The position numbers and the translations under genes were made by a program. The notes below the pieces were generated by a model. It saw only the letters and a program-made list of their open reading frames with translations, was not told the origin of the DNA and ran no database searches. This document shows, piece after piece, positions 11,001 to 15,410 of a stretch of DNA of 15,410 nt. Origin of the DNA: Auxenochlorella pyrenoidosa (Eukaryota; Chlorophyta; Trebouxiophyceae; Chlorellales; Chlorellaceae); the NCBI GenBank assembly GCA_001430745.1, contig KQ482063.1, positions 1,788,928 to 1,804,337 of the forward strand, in the 5' to 3' direction. The first letter of the stretch is position 1, and every line of letters begins with the position of its first letter.

Positions 11001-13949
11001 AGCCCCCTGCCGCTCCCCTCCCCATCTCCTGCTGCCCTGCCGCCTGGCAAGAACCGACCAACCTGCTTGTGCTGTCGTAGGTGAGGGCGCCGTACCAAGC
11101 GGCCGCAGCGGCCAGGTCCAGCCCGATGTCGGGCGCGCCAAAGCTGGTCTGGGTGTAGTAGCACAGCTCGGGGGCAAAGTGGAAGGAGGTGTTGCTGGAG
11201 GGGTCGACCGGGAAGTAGGGGCTGGCCAGGAAGCCGCCGGTCACCAGGGGCTGCAAGGGCAAGGGGGGGTGGGGGGTGGGTAGGGGGGGGGTGGGGGGTG
11301 AGGGGGGGGCGGGCGAGGGGCTCAAGAGGGTTGGAGCGAAATAACAGGAGGTGCATCGGCCTGGGTGTGACAATCGCACCAGGGTACAGGGCTTACTGGC
11401 CGGCAGTTGCTGGATGCGCAGGCAGCGGCAGGGGCAGCGGCTGTGCTGGCTTTGTGCGTGCCCAGACCAGCAGCCTGCACATGATCAAGCCCACGACGCG
11501 CGGCGCCTTGCCTGCAGGTAGCCGCAGCTGGCCCACTGCTTGAGGGCGTCGTCCGCGGGGGTGGCGCTCTGGTTGCCGAAAAACTGGTAGTAGCCGCCGG
11601 GCATGGTGAGCCCCGACTCCAGGCCCTCCCTGATCGCCACCAGGATGGAGGGCACGTAGAAGTAGAAGATCTGCGCGGCCAGGCAGGGGAGGGAGGCAGG
11701 TGGGGCGGGGCGTGGTACAGCGCAGGCGGGAAGACCGGCGGGGCTCGACATGCCGCCGGGAGGGGGCCCTCACGAGCATGCGTGGGCAGCCGACCCTCCG
11801 CCCCCCGACTCCCACCTGCGCCTCTGGGATGGGCGGCGGCGACAGGCTGGGCGCATCCATGGCTTGCACCGCGCTCCGCATGGCATTCAACAACTGCTGG
11901 TAGCCCCTGCATCAGGTCGGTGACGGGCAGAACAGCACGAAATGGTTGGCGGCAGGGGGACGTTTGCCGCCGGTGCCGCCCTGCCTGCCAGCCCTCCTCT
12001 GCCCAGCCCCTATGCCAGCTTGCAGATCCATGCCCCCAAGGAGCCCCTGTCAAATCCCAGAACCCCTGCGCCCTGCGCGCCTGTTGACGACTGTGAGTGT
12101 ATCGTCCAGGCTGCAGCCGTCGCAGCTGCGATCCGGGTCGAGCGTCTCGTATGTGTGGTACGTGTAGGACACCTAGCAGAGAGGGTTTGGGAGTGGGGTG
12201 GCGGGGTGGCGGAGTGGGGGTGGGGTGCGTGTATATGGGGGGCGGGCCGCAACGATGCTGGGCATGACGCTGGGCATGGGGGCAGGCGTTTTAATGATGC
12301 CAATTATCTCATGCAGCGTGGGAGTTCGAGCGCAAGGGGCAGGGAGCGCGCCCGAGGCACAGAGCCATGAGTGCAGCGCACGGCGCTGCAGACTGCATCG
12401 GCGCCCTCTGCCCGCAGGTTGCGCAGCCCCCCGGCCATGCAGCTGCAGCATTCCGGGGCCCCCTCCCTTGCCTGCGTCCAGTTCTGGGCGTAGGAGATGT
12501 TGTGGCGGATCTCGCTGATCTTGAAGTGGTAGGGGCCCTTCTCCACAAACTGGGGCGCCTCCAGGCCCGCCATCCACTGCAGGGCAGCGCACCAGAGGTG
12601 CCCGCCAGCACTGAGGGGTCCAGGCGGTCAGGCACAGGCAGATGCGGCGGCCCGGCAGCGAGTCCTGCCGCCTGGTCAGTCTGGAGCATCATGATGCCAC
12701 AGCAGTGCTCCCCTTCCGTTGCTGCGGGCGCGCCCCACCTGCTCCCCGTTGGCCAGGTGGTAGAAGTGGTACACGTTGGCGATGCCGGCGTCGGGGCACT
12801 CCTGCCACACCTGTTTGTGGTCGTAGCAGTCGGTGCGGGGCGTGATGACCTGCGGAGAAGAGCGCCGGCAGCCAGGGGTGAAGGCCCCGGGGGAGAACCT
12901 ACCGCTGTGCAGACAGCGCTGGGCATGGAGCATGGAGCAACGGCTAGCAGGGGAAGGGGGCAAGAGCGGAGAGTCTGCCGCGGTTCCAGCAGGGCCGGGA
13001 GGCGGTGGGGGGGCTGGGAAAACTGTGCAGCAGCGCACTCCGCAACAAGCCTACCAATGTCATGGCTGCGCTTCACCAACCCATGCACAGTTCATCAGGG
13101 GGCTCCCGCCTACCCCCCCACCCCCCACCCCCGGCCCCCACCCACGCACCTGGATGGAGGCCACCCCCAGGTTGAGCATGGGGTCAAGTATGAACATGGA
13201 CAGGCAGGGGCCCAGCCAGCAGAAGATGCTGGCCGCAAAGATGATGAGCAGGGCGGCGTAGCGCCGGGGCGAGAAGTCCTGGGGGTGCATGTAGCTCCTG
13301 CCGGGGCCGGGGCAGGGAAAAAGGACAGGCTTGGAAGGGTGAGAGCCTGGCGGGAGGCTGGCGGGAGGCTGGCGCCTCGGGAGGGGGGCAGGGCGGGCGG
13401 GCAAGCAGCTATTGTCGGGGAGCAGCCGGATGTGCAAGGAGGGAGGATTTAAGGGAGGAGTATGGAAGACTTGCAGGCACAGAGGCTGGTGAGCACAGCA
13501 CGGCGCTTCATCAACACGTAGAGCAGCTGTACAGGCACAGCCTGGCCCGCCTGCAAGCCATGACGGTGGGCGACCCAGCAGGACAGGTGGATTGCTGGAA
13601 GTGTGGCTTGCAGAGCAGTCATTAAAAAGTGCATTCGCACTAGGCGCCCAGCTGCCGCAGCTGCTAGTCGGCCGCCCAGCCCCGGCACTATACACAACCA
13701 AAAGTGGCACCGGGACACCTGCACCTTTTCGGTGGTGCGCCGCCAGCGTGCCATCGTGCCCACATGCCCCACTACAACTGCCACTCACTTGAGCATAGGA
13801 TTGATGCCGCCGTTTAAGGGAATGCCCGAGTTCGCCTCTGGCGGCACCGCAAAGTAGGTCTTCATGGCCTGCCATGGGTGGCGCCAGCCGGCAGGCGACC
13901 CTGCGGCGCCGGCGCCCTCCAAGAGCACAGAGTCCCTTGCGCCCGTCAT
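4218..13949 (-). CDS. CD36/SR-B/LIMP-2 family membrane protein with a giant apical insert
   Basis: Complete gene of 27 exons, 3858 nt of CDS, about 1285 residues (metazoan family members usually 470-510). Order of landmarks: cytosolic N-terminus; membrane segment about 67-91 (YAALLIIFAASIFCWLGP); VYHFYHLANGE and FVEKGPYHF (GPY at 154-156); LDDTLTVVN (to 205); insert 206 to about 680; FVTKTVRELLYGYDDP (about 683-697); NTYQYTLNPES (about 845-855); CPTLVTLPRFYMADEEVV (about 953-970); SVEPFTGM; second membrane segment about 1070-1097 (WLFMMGIPVTAGAFLFPAII); cytosolic tail of about 190 residues. This is the CD36 two-pass topology with a large outer loop. At least 11 N-glycosylation sequons lie in the loop (for example N166, N172), fitting an extracellular or lumenal site. 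CD36 proteins bind or tunnel lipids, or sort lysosomal cargo; the ligand here is unknown. The start at 13949 is the longest ATG; ATG at 13865, in frame, is an alternative. DSVLL at residues 6-10 resembles a DXXLL sorting signal, weakly. Confidence 0.85.
5149..5174. repeat. 7-bp tandem repeat (ACACAGC), about 3.7 copies
   Basis: A simple repeat inside intron 25 of the CD36-type gene, just downstream of the donor in the direction of transcription. It is probably neutral. Confidence 0.75.
5184..8736 (-). other. CD36-type gene exons 14-25: second part of ectodomain and second membrane segment
   Basis: Exons: 8736-8599, 8361-8237, 7980-7897, 7705-7627, 7408-7277, 7019-6945, 6709-6578, 6397-6323, 6111-6017, 5885-5771, 5630-5537, 5258-5184. 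Exon 14 begins GYDDPVLKAL, the continuation of RELLYG. Exons 19-20 (PAEYWRLMGDD, LTQWLASTEL) add residues absent from animal CD36 and faintly resemble the middle of the apical modules (AADYLRLMNG, MQWADCSIL). Exon 21 carries LPRFYMAD, exon 22 SVEPFTG. Exon 24 reads VPLASVMIYWEP, like the family's IVPILWLNE, and exon 25 is the membrane segment. Intron 16 has two in-frame donors: CAG|GCAAGC (used here) or ATC|GTGCAG six nt earlier in the transcript. Confidence 0.78.
9027..10380 (-). repeat. Apical module 2 (exons 10-13) of the CD36-type gene
   Basis: Exons 10380-10258, 10039-9905, 9712-9474 and 9301-9027 encode about residues 437-694. Counterparts of module 1: LVYTLLPMSVRIMMDYVIGG, AADYLRLMNGIPAND, AYMQWADCSILDT, LKFPYAPELCAFML, FSDPAASTL, LAPLTDAAWAAMKLWLINLL, FVTKTVRELLYG. 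The last motif matches the conserved RTLRELLWG of CD36, so module 2 rejoins the ordinary fold. Identity between modules is low outside these motifs, so the duplication is old. Confidence 0.7.
9809..9857. repeat. 20-bp direct repeat, 29-bp period, in intron 11
   Basis: Two identical copies, 9809-9828 and 9838-9857, with core AGGAAGTGCTGCCGGG, lie in intron 11 of the CD36-type gene. The identity points to a recent local duplication. Confidence 0.8.
10595..11906 (-). repeat. Apical module 1 (exons 6-9) of the CD36-type gene
   Basis: Exons 11906-11816, 11670-11512, 11250-11063 and 10847-10595 encode about residues 206-436. Motifs in order: GYQQLLNAMRSAVQAMD, YVPSILVAIREGLESG, GGYYQFFGNQS, LKQWASCGYLQ, SFHFAPELCYYTQ, SADPAASAF, LAPITDPQWAMLKGYLQYL, FVHELTNQQI. 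Module 2 has matching motifs in the same order. The introns after CGYLQ (phase 0) and before SADPAAS (phase 2) sit exactly where module 2 has introns. Intron 7 uses a GC donor (CAG|GCAAGG). I recognise no known domain apart from its placement in the CD36 apex. Confidence 0.7.
11257..11320 (+). repeat. G-run tract (G-quadruplex-prone) opposite a polypyrimidine tract
   Basis: Many runs of 6-9 G separated by one to three bases lie on the plus strand. In the transcript (minus) this is the C-rich pyrimidine tract just upstream of the exon 8 acceptor. It is the strongest of several similar tracts in this gene (also near 6725-6790 and 12185-12240). Confidence 0.7.
12081..13949 (-). other. CD36-type gene exons 1-5: N-terminus, first membrane segment, first part of ectodomain
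   Basis: Exons: 13949-13789, 13297-13150, 12849-12739, 12576-12472, 12172-12081. Intron 1 (491 nt, 13298-13788) is the longest; it holds a GGCGGGAGGCT direct repeat but no gene. Intron 4 starts with a GC donor (CAG|GCAAGG) and intron 5 also needs one (ACAG|GCGCGC), because no GT donor gives the right phase. Exon 4 carries the GPY motif and two sequons. Exon 5 carries VSYTYHTYETLDPDRS and LDDTLTVVN, which align in order with the corresponding CD36 region (aromatic strand, acidic turn, TVLN). Confidence 0.75.
13112..13149 (-). repeat. G-run tract at the 5' end of intron 2, on the transcript strand
   Basis: The minus strand reads GTGCGTGGGTGGGGG and continues with further runs of 5-7 G right after the exon 2 donor. 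Unlike the C-rich acceptor tracts, this one is G-rich in the RNA. G-runs downstream of donors are known splicing enhancers in other eukaryotes. Confidence 0.65.
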
Positions 13950-14373
13950 GCCGATCTCTCCCCTGCGGCTTCCGGCTCCTGCTTTCACGAAAGCAGGGTC
14001 ACGGGGAGGGTTGGAGGACGACCAGCGTTGAATGGCGGTCTGACTCGGCGGTTTTGTGGGCTAGGACGAGCTCAGACGCTTGATGATATGGCAAGAGCCT
14101 CCCAATTAGAATTGGGATCGGTTTAGCCTTTCAGAGAGACTAACCCCCCGCACATGCGAGTTCAGCCGACCGCCCCCGTCGTCTGGCTGCCTCTGCAGTC
14201 CAGCAAACGCCGCCTGCGATGTCGACTAGGTGATAGGAACTTGTTGTGGTACATTCAGATGGGTGAACGCAGCGTGAAATTGCCCGTCCAAGTGGCTGAG
14301 CTGGCGGGGCCTCAAAAGGCCTGAGAAAGTAGGGAATTGCTGTTCGACAAGCTGGTCCCGCTATCGTTCGAGC
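13950..14373. promoter_or_regulatory. Shared divergent promoter region between the CD36-type and EamA-type genes
   Basis: The two start codons (13949 minus, 14374 plus) point away from each other across 424 bp. No open frame in it resembles a protein. It holds the paired CCAAT inverted repeat at 14100-14117. Both promoters and 5' UTRs must fit here unless a 5' non-coding exon or alternative start is used. Transcription starts cannot be placed. Confidence 0.6.
14100..14117. promoter_or_regulatory. Perfect 8-bp inverted repeat made of two opposed CCAAT motifs
   Basis: TCCCAATT, AG, AATTGGGA: perfect 8-bp arms with a 2-nt spacer. A CCAAT pentamer lies on each strand (14102-14106 plus; 14115-14111 minus). 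The AT-rich core stands out from its surroundings. It lies 151 bp from the minus-strand start and 257 bp from the plus-strand start, a plausible place for a factor serving both genes. Confidence 0.55.
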
Positions 14374-15410
14374 ATGGGTCAGGGCGGTGACAGCCCTTCC
14401 GAGGCCTTTCAGCTCGACCCACAGGGGGGACTCCCCCGGCAAGCGCCTCCCTTTTGGGCGTGGCTGCTACTAGTTGCAGCGGTGAGACACTGAGTGTGCT
14501 CTAAGGTGTAGGGCCCATCATCATGCAGCCGATCGGACGTGCCTTGTGGGGACTTCCCCAGCAGGCGCCGCCAGCCACCGCCGCCAACTGCCTCGCTCGC
14601 CTGCAGAACTCACATTTCTGTCGCCTCCCTGTCTGTTGCAGGTGCTGGCCGTGTCCTCGGCTGGCACGGTGAGCCGGTGTACCTCCGTTGGCATGGATTG
14701 ACCAGCCGGGCGTGTGCTGAAGGACAGGCTGCCGCCGGCTGTCACCTGCCTTGGCCGCGTTGTGGGACTTGCTGCCCTCTGGTCACTGCCAGTCGTGGAT
14801 TTAAAAGGTGCAAATCCACCCGGTGCCCAAAACCGCCAGGTGTTCTCGCTCATCAAAGATGTGCCGCCGCTGACGCTGGCCTCATGGCGGCTGGGCACCA
14901 CAACGGTTCTGCTGGCGGCGGCTGCGGCGGCGCAGTGGCGCGCCATGCCTCGCGACGACCAGCGCCGCACGCTGCAGCAGGTGCGTGTGCGGTTCGGCGC
15001 TGGAGGCTGGCCTGCCGCCATGCCGTCGGATTGTTGTGCCTGACGGTTGCCAGGTGAGCAAGCAGTTGGGCAACCAACAAGGGGCGAGCACTGCACGGCA
15101 GGCAGCCCTGACCTGCTCACCTGCCCGCCCTCGGCCCCACCTCCCCCGTGCACAGGCCCCGCTGCTGGCGGCTTCGGGCGCCTGCCTGTGCGTGCACTTT
15201 GCCACCTGGGTGTACAGCGTGCAGGCCACCAGCCTCACCCACTCCCTGCTCTTCGTGTCGGCCACGCCGCTCTTCCTGGCCGGCGGCGCCTGGCTGCTGC
15301 GCAAGCCCATCTCGGCGGGGGAGCTGGCCGGCACGGGCGTGGGGGTGGTGGGCGCCGTGCTGCTGGCCACCGCGGCTGCCCGCTCAGATGCCCAGGTGTG
15401 TGTGTGGGGT
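14374..15410 (+). CDS. EamA/DMT-superfamily membrane transporter, 5' half, runs off right edge
   Basis: Exons 14374-14481, 14642-14668, 14840-14980, 15156-15395; a donor at 15396 (GTGTGTG) leads out of the window. All introns are phase 0 and 172 residues are visible. After a cytosolic start (MGQGGDSPSEAF) come five predicted membrane helices: the first spans three exons, joining WAWLLLVAA, VLAVSSAGT and VFSLIKDVPP; the second is LTLASWRLGTTTVLL; then LAASGACLCVHFATWVYSV, SLTHSLLFVSATPLFLAG and GTGVGVVGAVLLATAAA. The DVPPLTLASWR and TSLTHSLLFVSATPLF patterns are typical of the first EamA repeat; a second repeat should follow outside. Family members export or exchange metabolites; the substrate cannot be predicted. 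ATG 14374 was chosen because it alone supplies the start of helix 1 in frame; the ATG at 14523 falls within intron 1. Confidence 0.82.
14642..14668 (+). other. 27-nt microexon in the EamA-type gene
   Basis: Nine codons, VLAVSSAGT, lie between a strong pyrimidine-rich acceptor (CTGTCTGTTGCAG) and a donor GTGAGC. The peptide completes the first membrane helix. Skipping it would keep the frame but shorten that helix by nine residues. Confidence 0.8.

Noticed and set aside
12367..13452. 361-codon open frame on the plus strand
   Set aside because: It lies antisense to exons 2-4 of the CD36-type gene and crosses their introns; it is low complexity and matches no family. Long chance frames are common in DNA this GC-rich.
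14539..15057. 172-codon plus-strand open frame as the transporter gene
   Set aside because: It is out of frame with the clear helix 2 segment LTLASWRLGTTTVLL and crosses three introns of the better four-exon model.

Overview
The window looks like nuclear DNA of a GC-rich, intron-dense unicellular green alga. A Chlorella- or Micractinium-like trebouxiophyte is my best guess; this is inferred from base composition, many introns of about 130-300 nt, GTGAG-type donors, TGCAG acceptors and a TGTAA poly(A) signal. It is not prokaryotic: almost every long open frame is broken by introns, and proteins appear only after splicing. I built three gene models by hand, and each keeps its reading frame through every splice junction.

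Layout. (1) About 82-3175, minus strand: the 5' part of a gene for a secreted right-handed beta-helix protein of the pectate-lyase-3/pectin-lyase-fold type. Eleven exons are visible and its 3' end lies beyond the left edge. (2) 4218-13949, minus strand: one complete 27-exon gene for a CD36/scavenger receptor class B/LIMP-2 family membrane protein of about 1285 residues, more than twice the usual 470-510. (3) From 14374 to the right edge, plus strand: the first four exons of an EamA/DMT-type membrane transporter, with a 27-nt microexon. Genes 2 and 3 are divergent and share a 424-bp spacer containing a perfect 8-bp inverted repeat built from two opposed CCAAT motifs. The gap between genes 2 and 1 holds a 3' end with one TGTAA signal and then the promoter side of gene 1.

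The most unusual object is the CD36-family gene. The family landmarks appear in order: N-terminal membrane segment, GPY motif, DDTLTVVN, RELLYGYDDP, LPRFYMAD, VEPFTG and C-terminal membrane segment. Between TVVN and RELLYG, where animal CD36 has a small apical helical bundle, there are about 490 residues instead of about 45. This insert is two tandem modules of about 230-260 residues that share motifs and two intron positions with identical phases, so it looks like an exon-block duplication. The protein also has a cytosolic tail of about 190 residues. Other points of interest are a high share of GC-AG introns and a 74-bp near-perfect hairpin inside an intron of gene 1.

Nothing in the sequence shows that the three genes form a pathway. 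A cell-surface receptor beside a secreted polysaccharide-type beta-helix protein may reflect wall or extracellular biology, but that is only inference.
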